A stretch of 64,000 nt of DNA from Roseateles hydrophilus (GTDB taxonomy: Bacteria; Pseudomonadota; Gammaproteobacteria; Burkholderiales; Burkholderiaceae_C), in the NCBI RefSeq assembly GCF_026712245.1, contig NZ_JAPPUY010000002.1, positions 372,001-436,000 on the forward strand, given 5' to 3'. Under the pieces are notes generated by a model. It saw only the letters and a list, made by a program, of their open reading frames with translations, was not told where the DNA came from and ran no database searches. A program made the translations under genes and the position numbers. Numbering within the stretch: position 1 is the stretch's first letter; every line of letters begins with the position of its first letter. This document shows positions 1-9,156 of the stretch, one piece after another.

Positions 1-542
1 TGCCACACGCGCTCGGCCACCAGCGCATCCACTTCGCCGGCCGCCACCATGTCGCGCATCAGCGCCACGGTCTCGGGGGCGACCGTGAAGTCGGCAAAGC
101 GCGCGGCGAAACGGGCCAGCCGCAGGATGCGCACCGGGTCTTCCGCGAACGCGGGCGACACGTGGCGCAGCACCTTGTCGGCGAGGTCTCGCTGGCCGCC
201 GTAGGGGTCGACGACCTGGCCGGTGTCGTCCTCGGCCATCGCGTTGATCGTCAGGTCGCGGCGGGCCAGGTCTCGTTCCAACGTGACGTCGGGTGCGGCG
301 TGGAAGGCGAAGCCGTGGTAGCCGGCGGCCGTCTTGCGCTCGGTGCGGGCCAGCGCCACTTCCTCGTGCGTGTCGGGGTGCAGGAAGACCGGGAAGTCCT
401 TGCCCACGGGCTGGTAGCCGGCGGCGAGCAGCGCCTGCGGCGAGGCACCGACGACCACCCAGTCGCGGTCCTGCACGGGCAGGCCCAGCAGGCGGTCGCG
501 GACGGCGCCGCCGACGAGGTAGGTGTTGAAGGAGGAGGACAT
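1..542 (-). CDS. cca: CCA-adding enzyme (tRNA nucleotidyltransferase), 3' end cut off by window edge
   Basis: Adds or repairs the 3'-CCA end of tRNAs from CTP and ATP in the cytoplasm. Only about the first 180 residues are visible; the gene continues leftwards beyond the window. The class II nucleotidyltransferase head is clear: GGAVRD at residues 11-16, the metal-binding pair D25-x-D27 in [14 protein letters not shown] at 94-103 and EDPVRILR at 134-141. The ATG at 542 puts the GGAVRD motif at the usual distance from the start. Whether a C-terminal HD domain is present, as in the multifunctional form common in beta- and gammaproteobacteria, cannot be seen. Identity is secure; only the downstream half is unknown. 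Confidence 0.95.
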   Translation of the reverse strand, partial: MSSSFNTYLVGGAVRDRLLGLPVQDRDWVVVGASPQALLAAGYQPVGKDFPVFLHPDTHEEVALARTERKTAAGYHGFAFHAAPDVTLERDLARRDLTINAMAEDDTGQVVDPYGGQRDLADKVLRHVSPAFAEDPVRILRLARFAARFADFTVAPETVALMRDMVAAGEVDALVAERVW

Positions 543-565
543 GGAGGCGACGTGCTCGCGTCGGT

Positions 566-1120
566 TCAAGAGATGCCGGTGAGGAGGGAGAGGAACCAGC
601 GCCCGCCGGGGATGCCGTACGCGCGCGTGGACGTGCCACCCAGGCTGGGCGAACAGCCCATCGACCGTTCGCGGACCGCGATGACACCGGTGGGCGCGTC
701 CGCGCCGCTGGCCTGGACGGCGGCGTGGCCGCGATCGAGCTGAAACGCGATGTAGAACAGCCACTCGTCGGCTCGTCCTCGGCCATCCACGCTGGCGCAC
801 GAGTTCAGCGTGGCGCGCGGCGTCACGGACTCAAGCAGACTTCGTGCTCGGCGGGTTGTCCACATCGAGTTGTGGTCGTCGCCGGGGTGCGAAGCGATGA
901 GGCCCCTGGCGTGGGCCTCCGCTAGCGCCTTGTCGAGCAGCACGGTGGCGTGCTGCAGTTGCACGGCGATGCAGGAGGCCGGGCGCTGGGTCGGCGCCGG
1001 AATCTGCCTGTTGGTCACCTGGCCGCACTCTGCAGGCGCTGCGAAGCTGGGCGCCAGCAATGCCAGGCAGGCGAGGGGAGTCCGCCGGGCAAGGCGTGTG
1101 ATCCGGGTGAAGCAAGGCAT
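566..1120 (-). CDS. Hypothetical small secreted protein
   Basis: I do not recognise a family. The predicted protein (about 184 residues) begins with a plausible signal peptide: basic [13 protein letters not shown] followed by a hydrophobic [12 protein letters not shown] stretch and an Ala-rich cleavage region. The mature part has Cys residues in AEC, ASC, NSC and MGC contexts, so up to two disulfides are possible in the periplasm. The frame is also open seven codons upstream (to 1141); the Met at 1120 is preferred because the signal peptide then starts directly. It lies between cca and a broken GST gene on the same strand. It could be an over-predicted frame in G+C-rich DNA; the signal peptide is the main argument for it. 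Confidence 0.45.
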   Translation of the reverse strand: MPCFTRITRLARRTPLACLALLAPSFAAPAECGQVTNRQIPAPTQRPASCIAVQLQHATVLLDKALAEAHARGLIASHPGDDHNSMWTTRRARSLLESVTPRATLNSCASVDGRGRADEWLFYIAFQLDRGHAAVQASGADAPTGVIAVRERSMGCSPSLGGTSTRAYGIPGGRWFLSLLTGIS

Positions 1121-1151
1121 GGCGCAAGTATCGGCCTCCATGCCGACTCAC

Positions 1152-1805
1152 TCACCAGCGCGGCGGCACCTGCTCGCCGGGCAGCAGCTCGTAGGGTGGC
1201 TTCCAGCCCGGCAGCGCCGTCTTCAGCCGCTCGCGCCAGGCGGCGATGGCCGGGTACTGCGTGGCCACATCGATGCCGCTCTCATCGACCGGGAAGAACT
1301 GGTAGCCCGCCAGCGACAGGTCGGCGATGGTGGGCGCGCTGCCGACGATGAACTCGCGGCCGGCCAGGTGCTTGTCGACGATGCCGAAGGCGTTGTCGAT
1401 ACGGCCCTTGAACCAGGCCATCAGCGCCGGCTCGGGTGGCGTGCCGGCGAAGGATTTCATGAAGCGGTAGGTCGCGAAGTAGCTGGTGAACTTGTGGTTG
1501 TCGAAGAACAGCCAGCGCAGCACGTCCTGCTGCTCGTCGTCGGTCGCGCCGCCGTACCTGCCTTCGCGCCGGGCCAGGTACAGCAGGATGGCGGCCGATT
1601 GCGTCAGGCGCTGGCCGTCGATCTCCAGGATGGGCACCTCGCCCATCTCGTTCTCGCCCTGGCGCCACGCGTCGGAGCGCGTCAGGCCGGCGGCGAAGTC
1701 GGCCAGCGGCACATGCCGCGCGGTTCAGGGCAGCTGCAGCGCCAGCAGCATCAGCGCGACCTTGTAGGTGTTGCCGGATTGGGAGAAGCCGTGGAGGGCG
1801 ATCAT
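1152..1805 (-). pseudogene. Glutathione S-transferase interrupted by an in-frame TGA
   Basis: The reading frame from ATG 1805 encodes a GST N-terminus (MIALHGFSQSGNTYKVALML), then meets TGA at 1727-1725 (codon 27), and continues in the same frame as VPLADFAAG and onward to a normal GST end at 1152. No frameshift is needed; one base change (TGG or CGA to TGA) explains it. The second part keeps the GEVPIL and QSAAILLYLA elements of the thioredoxin-like domain and the all-alpha C-terminal domain. A GTG at 1712 could restart translation (186 residues), but that product would lack the first beta-strand and the glutathione-contacting Ser/Tyr region. ATG 1805 lies two bases after the upstream DUF1272 stop, which supports it as the ancestral start. 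Sequencing error is the main alternative. Confidence 0.75.
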
Positions 1806-1807
1806 GG

Positions 1808-2116
1808 TCAGCGTTGTTCGGGTGGCAGGCCGCCCAGCGCGGCGACGAGGCCGGCGTGAGCGGCCAGGTCCACGGGCCGGTGCTTGGGCTCGGTGCGGGC
1901 AGGGTGGGTGCCCAGCGAGTTGCCGCCCTTCCAGTCGCGGGCGGGCCGCACCGGCCGCGGCACGAAGCCTCCGCCGCAGTTGGGGCAGACGTCGCCGAGC
2001 AGTCCTTCTGCACAGGCCGCGCAGAAGGTGCACTCGAAGCTGCAGATGCGCGCTTCCAGCGAGTCCGGCGCCAGCGTCGCCGCGCAATGCTCGCAGCAGG
2101 GGCGGAGTTCCAGCAT
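1808..2116 (-). CDS. DUF1272-family Cys-rich zinc-binding protein
   Basis: Small protein (102 residues) starting MLELRPCCEHC. Cys clusters CCEHC, CSFECTFCAAC and CPNCGGG fill the first 60 residues, the pattern of the DUF1272 family, whose members are predicted to bind zinc; their function is unknown. The tail is basic and Pro/Gly-rich. The frame is open further upstream, but the Met at 2116 matches the family N-terminus and sits immediately after the stop of the neighbouring GST at 2118. It is the middle gene of a tight same-strand run of two GST genes around DUF1272, so all three were probably transcribed together. Confidence 0.8.
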   Translation of the reverse strand: MLELRPCCEHCAATLAPDSLEARICSFECTFCAACAEGLLGDVCPNCGGGFVPRPVRPARDWKGGNSLGTHPARTEPKHRPVDLAAHAGLVAALGGLPPEQR

Positions 2117-2117
2117 G

Positions 2118-2798
2118 TCAGCGTGAGTTGCGGTAGGGCTCGTCCTCGACGATGAAGTCCTGCTCGCGCAGCGCCTCGGCCACCCAGTCCTCCACGGCCG
2201 GGTGGGCCAGCAGTGCATCGCGGTAGGCGGCGGCCGCGTCCGACACCGGTAAGCCGAAGCGGCTCAGCCGCACGGCCACCGGCGCAAAGTAGGCATCAGC
2301 CGCGCTGAAGGCGCCGAACAGGAAGGGGCCGCCGCTGCTGGCCAGCGCGTCGCCCCAGGCCTGCTCCAGCCGCGCCACGTCGGCGCGCAAGGCTTCGTCC
2401 TCGGCCCACAGCTTCGCGCCGACCTCGGGGAAGAAGGCCTCGATGTTCATCGGGCACAGGCTGCGCAGGCGCGAGAAGCCGGCGTGCATTTCGGCGCACA
2501 GGCTGCGCGCGCGGGCCCGGGCCCGCGCGTCGCGCGGCCAGATGGGCAGCTCGGGATGGCGGTCGGCGATGTACTCGGTGATGGCCAGCGTGTCCCACAC
2601 GGTGAAGCCGTCGTCCTCCACCAGCACCGGCACGCGCTTGGTGGGCGTGATGGCGGCGATGGTGCGCGTCCACGGCGAGTCGGGCGAGAAATCAAAGCGC
2701 AGCTTGACCTCCTCGAACGGAATGCCGAACGCGGCCAGCAGCACGCCGCTGCGCATGGACCAGGACGAGTAGTTCTTGTTGCCGATGTAGAGCTTCAC
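2118..2798 (-). CDS. Glutathione S-transferase family protein (YfcF-like)
   Basis: Cytosolic GST of 226 residues. The N-terminal thioredoxin-like domain starts MKLYIGNKNYSSWSMR, with serines near residues 11-14 where GSTs of this type place the catalytic residue, followed by TKRVPVLVEDD and the substrate-loop element VWDTLAITEYIADR at about 67-80. The remainder is the all-helical C-terminal domain. This N-terminus is characteristic of the YfcF-like group. It is the first gene of a three-gene run with DUF1272 and the broken GST. The substrate cannot be told from sequence; detoxification of electrophiles or glutathione-dependent reduction is family knowledge only. Confidence 0.9.
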   Translation of the reverse strand: MKLYIGNKNYSSWSMRSGVLLAAFGIPFEEVKLRFDFSPDSPWTRTIAAITPTKRVPVLVEDDGFTVWDTLAITEYIADRHPELPIWPRDARARARARSLCAEMHAGFSRLRSLCPMNIEAFFPEVGAKLWAEDEALRADVARLEQAWGDALASSGGPFLFGAFSAADAYFAPVAVRLSRFGLPVSDAAAAYRDALLAHPAVEDWVAEALREQDFIVEDEPYRNSR

Positions 2799-2870
2799 GG
2801 GGCCTCCTGAATGGGATGGCGCCAGCTTAGGCGGCGCGCGGCCCGCGTGTGATGAGCAATGCGCAAGAGA

Positions 2871-3824
2871 TCAATGCCGCGCGCGCCACGCGTTCAGCCG
2901 TGCGACGCCGCAGCCCGGGGCCAGGTAGGTGGGCAACACCGCCTCCAGCGACGCCGGCTGCAGGCCCAGCGCCGCCAGGCCGGGCAGGTGGCCGCTGGCC
3001 ACGTTGGGCACGCTCAGCGAGGCCAGGTTGTCGCGCGACAGCAGCGGCTCGCCCGGCAGGCATTCCATGGCCAGCGCCTGCAGCGTGGCCAGCGGGCCGG
3101 GCAGCGGCAGCATGGGGCGGGCATGCCCGGCCACGCGGCCCGCCACTTGCACCAGCTCGCCCAGCGTCAGCACGCGCGGGCCGGCGATCTCGTAGGTCTG
3201 GCCCACGGCCTCGCTGCGCAGCAGCACCTCCACCAAGGCCCGTGCCAGGTCTTGCACCCACACCGGCTGCAGCTGCGCACCGGCGCCGGCCAGCGGCATC
3301 AGCGGGAACAGGCGCTGCAGCCCGGCAAAGAGGTTGACGCTGGCATCACCCGCGCCGAACACCAGCGAGGGCCGCACCAGCGTCAGGTCCAGCGTGCCGG
3401 CCTGTACGGCGGCCTGCAGTGCGGCCTCGCCCGCGGCCTTGCTGCGCAGGTAGCGCGAGGGCGCGTCCGCCGCCACGCCCAGCGCGCTGACATGCACCAG
3501 CCGGCGCACGCCCGCCGTGGCCATGGCGGCGGCGATGTGCCGGGGCAGGGCTGCGTGCACGCGCTCGAAGGCGTCCGCGCTGCCCTGCAGGATGGCGATC
3601 AGGTTGACCACCGCATGCTGCCCGGCCAGCAGCGCCGGCAGCTCGCGGAACACATCGGCCTGCACGACGGTGACGCCCGGCAGGCTCTGCACCGCCTGCG
3701 CATGGCGCAGCCGCCGCGTGGGCACGGTGATGCGCACGTCGGCGCCGAGGCGGCGCGTCAGCTGCTCGCACAGCGCGCGGCCCACAAAGCCGCTGCCGCC
3801 CAGCACAAGAAGGTTCAGGCTCAT
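2871..3824 (-). CDS. NAD(P)-binding SDR, complex I NDUFA9-like family
   Basis: Extended short-chain dehydrogenase-like protein of 317 residues. The Rossmann glycine motif GGSGFVGRA lies at residues 9-17, and ALGVAADAPSRYLRSKAAGE contains the Y-x3-K pair (YLRSK). It resembles the NDUFA9-like and YbjT-like proteins that bind NADPH without a clear reaction. The start ATG at 3824 overlaps the stop of the lytic transglycosylase gene by four bases (ATGA), implying translational coupling. A role in quinone or respiratory metabolism is family inference; nothing local supports it. Confidence 0.85.
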   Translation of the reverse strand: MSLNLLVLGGSGFVGRALCEQLTRRLGADVRITVPTRRLRHAQAVQSLPGVTVVQADVFRELPALLAGQHAVVNLIAILQGSADAFERVHAALPRHIAAAMATAGVRRLVHVSALGVAADAPSRYLRSKAAGEAALQAAVQAGTLDLTLVRPSLVFGAGDASVNLFAGLQRLFPLMPLAGAGAQLQPVWVQDLARALVEVLLRSEAVGQTYEIAGPRVLTLGELVQVAGRVAGHARPMLPLPGPLATLQALAMECLPGEPLLSRDNLASLSVPNVASGHLPGLAALGLQPASLEAVLPTYLAPGCGVARLNAWRARH

Positions 3825-5836
3825 GGCAGGTCGTCCTCGTTGCGTTGCTTGGCCGGGCCGACGTTGCCGCCCAGCCGCTCGCGCAGCTGCGTGGCCGGCA
3901 GGCCCAGCAGCTGTGCATAGATGGCGCCGCCCAGCAGCACCTTGCGCACATAGTCGCGCGTCTCGTTGAAGGGGATGTTCTCGGCCCAGATGGCCGCATC
4001 CAGCACCGGGCCTTCGCGCCAGCGCGCCGGGCGGCCGGGGCCGGCGTTGTAGGCCGCGGCGGCCAGGGCCTGGGCGCCGTCGAAGCGGTCCAGCACCAGC
4101 TTCAGGTAGTGCGTGCCGATGCGCAGGTTGAAGTCGCGGTCGTGCAGCCGCTCGGGGCTGTAGGGCAGGCCGACCTTCTTGGCCGTCCACTTGGCCGTGG
4201 CAGGCATCACCTGCATCAGGCCGGCGGCGCCGACGTGGGAGCGCGCATCCAGCACGAAGCGCGACTCCTGGCGCACCAGCCCGAACACGTAGGCCGGGTC
4301 CAGCGCCGCGGCGCGGGCCTCGCGCAGCAACTCCTCGCGGTGCGGCGTGGGGAAGCGCTGCGCCATGTCGATCTCGGTCTTGGTGCGCTCGCTGGTGTTG
4401 ATGCAGCGGTCCCAGACCTGGCGGTCGCAGGCCTCCTGCGCGGCGGCCAGCAGCTGGCGGTCGTCCATGCCGCGCAGCGAGAAGTTCCACTCCCGCACGC
4501 CCTCGCTGCGCAGGCCCAGCTCGATGAGGCGCAGCCCGCGCGCGAGGCCGGCGTGGCTGCGCGCGGCGCGGCGCTCGTCGGCCGTCAGCGGCGCGGGCGC
4601 GGGCGGCAGCGGCGTGGGCTGGCCGAGGTCTTCGGCGGCGAGGCGGCCGAAATAGTTCAGCGGCGCGGCCTGCGTGGCCGTGGCGAGCGCCTGCAGCTGC
4701 GCGCGTGCGCCGGCCGCGTCGCCCTGCATGCGCGTGGCGCGGGCGCGCCAGTAGGCCCAGCCGGGATCGCGCTGCTCGTGGGCGCTCATCTGGTCGATGG
4801 CGCGCAGCGCCACGGCCGGCGAACGGGCGCGCAGCGCGGCCCGGGCCCACCAGGCCAGCGCGTCTTCGCTCCAGGCCTGCTGCGGCGCGAGCTGGTGCGC
4901 GCGCTCGAAGGCGGCCAGCGCGTCGTCCTGCAGCCGCAGCGCCGAGTGGCGGGCTATCTGCGTCCACAGCCAGGCCCGCAGATCCTGGGGCAGCTTGGCC
5001 CACTTGGCGGTGAGCACGGCGCCGGCCTGGTCGGGGTCGTTGGCAGCCACGCGGGCCAGGGCCAGCGCGGTGAGTTCGGCCTCGGCGCGCGGTGTGGTGC
5101 GGGCCTTGCGGGTCAGGTAGCGGCCGGCGTTGTCCTGCAGCTCGGCCAGCTTCTGGCTCAGCGCCTTGTTGTCCAGCAGCGCGACGGCCTGGCGCACGGC
5201 CGTGGCGCGGCCCTGCTCCTGGGCCTGGCGGGCACGGGCCCACAGCGTGTCAGGCTTGAACGTGCCGGCCTCCACCATCGCCGCCGCGAGTGCGCGGCAG
5301 CCCTCGTCGGCATCCTTCTGGGCGAACCAGGCGCCACGGGCGGCGTCGAGGGTCAGGCGCGCGCCGGCCGCGTGCTCGGCCAGCAGCGCGTAGCAGACGA
5401 CCTCGCGGTCGTCGCGCATCTGGTAGGCCGCGTGGTCACGGCGGAAGTTGGCCCAGTCGCGGCGCCGGCCCAGCTCCAGCAGCCAGTCATTGCGCAGCCG
5501 GTCTTCCACGTAGCTGCCGGGGTAGCGGGCGTAGAAGGCGTCCATCTCGGGCTGGCGCACCTGGGCCAGCCGGGCGTTGAGCTCGAAGTACGCCACCCAG
5601 CCCGCCAGCGGATGGGCCTGCGCCTGGGCGGCTTCGGCCAGCATGGCCAGGCGTGAGCGGTCGCGCTTCGCCCAGGCCTCGCGGGCCTGGACGGCCAGGT
5701 CGTCGGCCGGCTGCGCGGGGCTGGCGGCCGGCGCGAGCGCCGCGGCCATCGTCAGCAGCATGGCCAGCTGCCGCGCCGGGGCGCGCAGCCCGTCCAAAAT
5801 TGCCCACTTCCTACGCACCACCGCTCTCCTGTCCAT
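3821..5836 (-). CDS. slt: Soluble lytic murein transglycosylase (Slt70-like)
   Basis: Periplasmic enzyme that cleaves peptidoglycan between MurNAc and GlcNAc with 1,6-anhydro ring formation. The protein (about 671 residues) has a hydrophobic leader (QLAMLLTMAAALAPAASPAQ), a long alpha-superhelical middle with repeated RxW/AxxAF segments, and a C-terminal goose-lysozyme-like domain with VRQESRF (catalytic Glu at about 524) followed by GAAGLMQVMPATA. Length and order match the Slt family. The ATG at 5836 is chosen because it gives the leader a short basic N-region; it overlaps the divergent start codon of the next gene. The frame is open to 5917, so a longer start cannot be excluded, and a Met nearer the leader is also possible. 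Confidence 0.9.
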   Translation of the reverse strand: MDRRAVVRRKWAILDGLRAPARQLAMLLTMAAALAPAASPAQPADDLAVQAREAWAKRDRSRLAMLAEAAQAQAHPLAGWVAYFELNARLAQVRQPEMDAFYARYPGSYVEDRLRNDWLLELGRRRDWANFRRDHAAYQMRDDREVVCYALLAEHAAGARLTLDAARGAWFAQKDADEGCRALAAAMVEAGTFKPDTLWARARQAQEQGRATAVRQAVALLDNKALSQKLAELQDNAGRYLTRKARTTPRAEAELTALALARVAANDPDQAGAVLTAKWAKLPQDLRAWLWTQIARHSALRLQDDALAAFERAHQLAPQQAWSEDALAWWARAALRARSPAVALRAIDQMSAHEQRDPGWAYWRARATRMQGDAAGARAQLQALATATQAAPLNYFGRLAAEDLGQPTPLPPAPAPLTADERRAARSHAGLARGLRLIELGLRSEGVREWNFSLRGMDDRQLLAAAQEACDRQVWDRCINTSERTKTEIDMAQRFPTPHREELLREARAAALDPAYVFGLVRQESRFVLDARSHVGAAGLMQVMPATAKWTAKKVGLPYSPERLHDRDFNLRIGTHYLKLVLDRFDGAQALAAAAYNAGPGRPARWREGPVLDAAIWAENIPFNETRDYVRKVLLGGAIYAQLLGLPATQLRERLGGNVGPAKQRNEDDLP

Positions 5837-6383
5837 GACCAGCTCCCGCCCCGACCCTGCCGACCGTGCTGCGCTGCGCCGCGAGCTGATCGCCGCGCGC
5901 CGCGCCTTTGCCGACACGCCCGCCTTTGCGGCCGCCCAGGCCGCGCTGGCAGCGCCGCTGCGCGAGTTGCTGGCTCAGCTGGAACCGGAACTGCTGGGGG
6001 TCTACTGGCCGTTGCCGGGGGAATTTAACCCAGGGCCGCTGCCCTTCGCGCAGGCCTTGCCATTCGCGAAGCGCGAGCCGGCAACGATGGCCTTCCGGCG
6101 CTGGGACGGCCAGCCGCCCACGCTGCGCGACGAATGCGGCATCGCCACGGCCAGCGGCGCGGTGGCCGTGCCGGACGTGGTGCTGGTGCCTTGTGTGGGC
6201 TTCACGCGCGAAGGCTACCGGCTGGGCTATGGTGGGGGCTACTTCGACCGCTTCCTGGCCGCCCACCCGGGGGTCACCACCATCGGGTTGGCCTGGAGCG
6301 GCGGCGAGCGGCGTTTTGACGTGCAGCCGCACGACCAGCCCCTCACCCTCCTCCTCACCGAGCGCGAGCTGATCGCGCCCTGA
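5835..6383 (+). CDS. 5-formyltetrahydrofolate cyclo-ligase (first copy)
   Basis: Converts 5-formyl-THF to 5,10-methenyl-THF using ATP, recycling the inhibitory folate store. The 182-residue protein has VYWPLPGEF at about 56-64, VPDVVLVPCVGF and the family signature LGYGGGYFDR at 130-139. The ATG at 5835 shares two bases with the start codon of slt on the other strand, so the two genes have no intergenic DNA. This fold family also includes proteins of unproven activity, but motifs here are intact. A second, more divergent copy lies at 9824-10393. The usual names are ygfA or fau; which copy does the main job is unknown. Confidence 0.92.
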   Translation: MTSSRPDPADRAALRRELIAARRAFADTPAFAAAQAALAAPLRELLAQLEPELLGVYWPLPGEFNPGPLPFAQALPFAKREPATMAFRRWDGQPPTLRDECGIATASGAVAVPDVVLVPCVGFTREGYRLGYGGGYFDRFLAAHPGVTTIGLAWSGGERRFDVQPHDQPLTLLLTERELIAP

Positions 6384-6405
6384 ACGACAGAAAGGCTCCC
6401 GCACG

Positions 6406-8097
6406 ATGCATGACGGCATGACCCTGATCTCCACGCTGGCCGCGGCCTTCGGTCTGGCCCTGGTGCTGGGGCTGCTCGCGCAATGGGCGCGGCTGCCGGC
6501 GCTGGTGGGCTACCTGCTGGCGGGTGTGCTGATCGGGCCGCACACGCCGGGTTTTGTGGGGGACGTGCATCTGGCGCAGCAGCTGTCCGAGGTGGGCGTG
6601 ATGCTGCTGATGTTCGGCGTGGGCCTGCACTTCTCGGTGGCCGACCTGATGTCGGTGAAGGGCATCGCGTTGCCCGGCGCGCTGGTGCAGATGGCGGCTG
6701 CGACGGCCATGGGGGCAGGTCTTGCGTACGGGTGGTGGGGCTGGGATCTGGGCGCGGCGCTGATCTTCGGCCTGGCGCTGTCGGTGGCCAGCACGGTGGT
6801 GCTGCTGCGGGCGCTGGAGTCGCGCGAGCTGCTGCACAGTGGCAACGGCCGCATCGCCGTGGGCTGGCTGGTGGTGGAAGACCTGGCCATGGTGCTGGCG
6901 CTGGTGCTGATTCCGGTGCTGGGCGGGCCGGCCGAGGGCGAAGGCGGCGGCAACCTGGCCCTCACCATCGTCACCACGCTGCTGGCGGTGGCGGCGTTTG
7001 TGGCCGTGATGTTGATTGCTGGGCGGCGGCTGCTGCCCTGGCTGCTGTGGCAGGTCAACCGCACGGGTTCGCGCGAGCTGTTCACGCTGGCCACCGTGGC
7101 GGCGGCCGTGGGGCTGGCGGTGGGGGCGGCGGCGCTGTTCGGTGTCAGCGTCGCGCTGGGCGCGTTCTTCGCGGGCCTGGTGCTGCGGGAGTCGGCCTTC
7201 AGCGAGCGCGCGGCGCACGAGAGCCTGCCGCTGCGCGATGCCTTCGCCGTGCTGTTCTTTGTGGCCGTGGGCATGCTGTTCGACCCCATGGTGCTGGTGA
7301 AGCAGCCGCTGGCCGTGCTGGCCACGGTGGCCGTCATCCTGGTCGGCAAGACGGTTGCAGCCGCGGCGCTGGTGCTGCTGCTGAAGTACCCGCTGTCCAC
7401 CGCGCTGACGGTGGCCGTGAGCCTGGCGCAGATCGGCGAGTTCAGCTTCATCCTGCTGGGCCTGGGCCAGAGCCTGAAGCTGGTGCCGCCCGAGGCCACC
7501 AGCCTGGTGGTGGCGGGCGCCATCGTGTCCATCGCGCTGAACCCGCTGCTGTTCGCCGGCGTGGAGCCGCTGCGCCGCTGGGTGCTGAACCGCTCGGCCT
7601 GGGCGCGCCGGCTGGAGGCGCGCGACGACCCGCTGGCCGAGCTGCCGGCCGACACGCCCGGCACCGCCCTGGCCGGGCAGATCGTGCTGGTGGGTCATGG
7701 CACGCTGGGCACGGCGCTGCACGCCTTGCTGGGCGAGCGCCCCGTGGTGGTGATCGATCGCGACCGCGAGGTGGTGGAGCAGCTGCGTGCCGAGGGCCAG
7801 GCGGCCGTGCTGGGTGATGCGTCCGAGGCCATGACGCTGGTGCAGGCCCACATCGCGCAGGCGGCCTGGCTGGTGGTGGCGCTGGCCGATGTGCGCGGCG
7901 TGCCGGCGCTGCTGGACCTGGCGCGGCAGCTCAACCCCGGGTTGCGTTGCGCAGTGCTGGCCCACACGGACGAGGAGGAGCAATGGCTGGGCGAGGCCGG
8001 CGTCAGCCATGTGCTGCGCTCGCAGCGGGCGCTGGCGGAGGCGCTGGCGCGGGTGGTCAGCGAGCCGGCTCCGGCCGCCGCCGCGCCCGCACATTGA
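6406..8097 (+). CDS. Kef/YbaL-type cation:proton antiporter with TrkA-N domain
   Basis: Inner-membrane CPA2-family transporter of 563 residues, predicted to exchange K+ (or Na+) for H+. Residues 1-390 hold about 12 membrane segments with conserved elements GYLLAGVLIGP (35-45), LLMFGVGLHF (67-76), VVEDLAMV (157-164) and AQIGEFSF (341-348). A cytoplasmic Rossmann domain follows, with LVGHGTLGTAL at 428-438 and an acidic D451 after the second strand, as in TrkA-N/RCK domains that bind NAD(H). The glycine motif is GHGTLG. It starts 22 bases after the folate gene and may be co-transcribed with it. No ancillary KefF/G-like gene is adjacent. Confidence 0.92.
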   Translation: MHDGMTLISTLAAAFGLALVLGLLAQWARLPALVGYLLAGVLIGPHTPGFVGDVHLAQQLSEVGVMLLMFGVGLHFSVADLMSVKGIALPGALVQMAAATAMGAGLAYGWWGWDLGAALIFGLALSVASTVVLLRALESRELLHSGNGRIAVGWLVVEDLAMVLALVLIPVLGGPAEGEGGGNLALTIVTTLLAVAAFVAVMLIAGRRLLPWLLWQVNRTGSRELFTLATVAAAVGLAVGAAALFGVSVALGAFFAGLVLRESAFSERAAHESLPLRDAFAVLFFVAVGMLFDPMVLVKQPLAVLATVAVILVGKTVAAAALVLLLKYPLSTALTVAVSLAQIGEFSFILLGLGQSLKLVPPEATSLVVAGAIVSIALNPLLFAGVEPLRRWVLNRSAWARRLEARDDPLAELPADTPGTALAGQIVLVGHGTLGTALHALLGERPVVVIDRDREVVEQLRAEGQAAVLGDASEAMTLVQAHIAQAAWLVVALADVRGVPALLDLARQLNPGLRCAVLAHTDEEEQWLGEAGVSHVLRSQRALAEALARVVSEPAPAAAAPAH

Positions 8098-8106
8098 GCG
8101 CGCTGC

Positions 8107-9066
8107 TCACACCTGGGCGAGCTGCTGCCGCGTGAGGGCCGCCTGCGCGCGCACCCAGTCGGCAAAGGCCTGCACCTCGGGCCGGGCCGACGCGGCCGGT
8201 GACGTCACCAGCCAGTAGGCATAGGGGCTGGTCAGGCGGCCGGCCGGGCCGAAGGGCTCCAGCAGCTCGGCGCGCTGCAGGTGCTCGTGCACCAGTGGCA
8301 GCCGCGCCAGCGCCACGCCCTGGCCCGCCAGCGCGGCCTGGATCTGCTGGTAGGTGAAGTTGAAGTACATCCAGCGCAGCGGCTGCAGGTCGGGCTCGCG
8401 CTGGCGCGTCAGCCAGTGCCGCCAGGACAGGAACTCGGCACTGGGGCGCGGGTCGTCCTCCTCGGTCAGCGCGTGGGCGGCCAGGTCGCCCGCGCGGCGC
8501 AGCGGCGGCAGCCGGCCGTTGCGTGTGGACTCGGCGTACCAGGGGCTGACGACCGGGGACACCGTCTCCTCGAACATCAGCTCGCCCGGCGCGCCCGTGC
8601 CCGGGCCGGCGATGTAGCGCAGGGCCAGGTCGTGCTCGCCGTCGTCCAGGTCGATGAGGCTGTCCAGCGCGGAGACGCGGATGTCGATGTCCGGGTGGTG
8701 CTTCTGGAACTCGCACAGCCGCGGGATCAGCCACAGCGACGCGAAGGACGCGAAGGTCGTCACGTTGACGACGCGCCGGCCGCGGGTGCGGCGGATCTGG
8801 CGCACCGCCTGGTCCAGCCGCGAGAGCACGGCCACGGCGGTGGGCAGCAGCTGCGCGCCGTCCACCGACAGCTCCACCTTGCGCGTGCCGCGCAGGAACA
8901 GCGTGCAGCCGATCTCGTCCTCCAGCGACTGGATCTGCCGGCTGATGGCCGACTGCGTGAGGCTCAGCTCCTCGGCCGCCGCGCGGAAGGACAGCAGCCG
9001 CGCCACGGCCTCGAAAGCCCGCAGCGGGCCGACGGACAGCGGCCTCTGGCGTATCGGCTGATTCAT
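8107..9066 (-). CDS. LysR-family transcriptional regulator (GcvA-like)
   Basis: DNA-binding regulator of 319 residues. The N-terminal winged helix-turn-helix spans about residues 10-70 (LRAFEAVARLLSFRAAAEEL, then TQSAISRQIQSLEDEIG). The rest is the periplasmic-binding-protein-like effector domain, with the WLIPRLCEFQKHHPDIDIRV segment typical of the GcvA group. Most LysR proteins regulate a divergent neighbour; here the divergent gene is the small DUF2917 gene 90 bases away, so that gene or its own promoter is the likeliest target. The effector is unknown. Confidence 0.9.
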   Translation of the reverse strand: MNQPIRQRPLSVGPLRAFEAVARLLSFRAAAEELSLTQSAISRQIQSLEDEIGCTLFLRGTRKVELSVDGAQLLPTAVAVLSRLDQAVRQIRRTRGRRVVNVTTFASFASLWLIPRLCEFQKHHPDIDIRVSALDSLIDLDDGEHDLALRYIAGPGTGAPGELMFEETVSPVVSPWYAESTRNGRLPPLRRAGDLAAHALTEEDDPRPSAEFLSWRHWLTRQREPDLQPLRWMYFNFTYQQIQAALAGQGVALARLPLVHEHLQRAELLEPFGPAGRLTSPYAYWLVTSPAASARPEVQAFADWVRAQAALTRQQLAQV

Positions 9067-9156
9067 GCGCGGATGGTATCAATCGGCGCGGCGGAGTCAT
9101 TGGACTGCCCCAGCGTGCCTTCGCAGAATCAGCGCCATCAACGCAGGAGCAGGATC

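Noticed and set aside
1725-1727. TGA as a selenocysteine codon in the GST gene
   Set aside because: No SECIS-like hairpin is evident just downstream, no known GST carries selenocysteine there, and the position is not a catalytic one.
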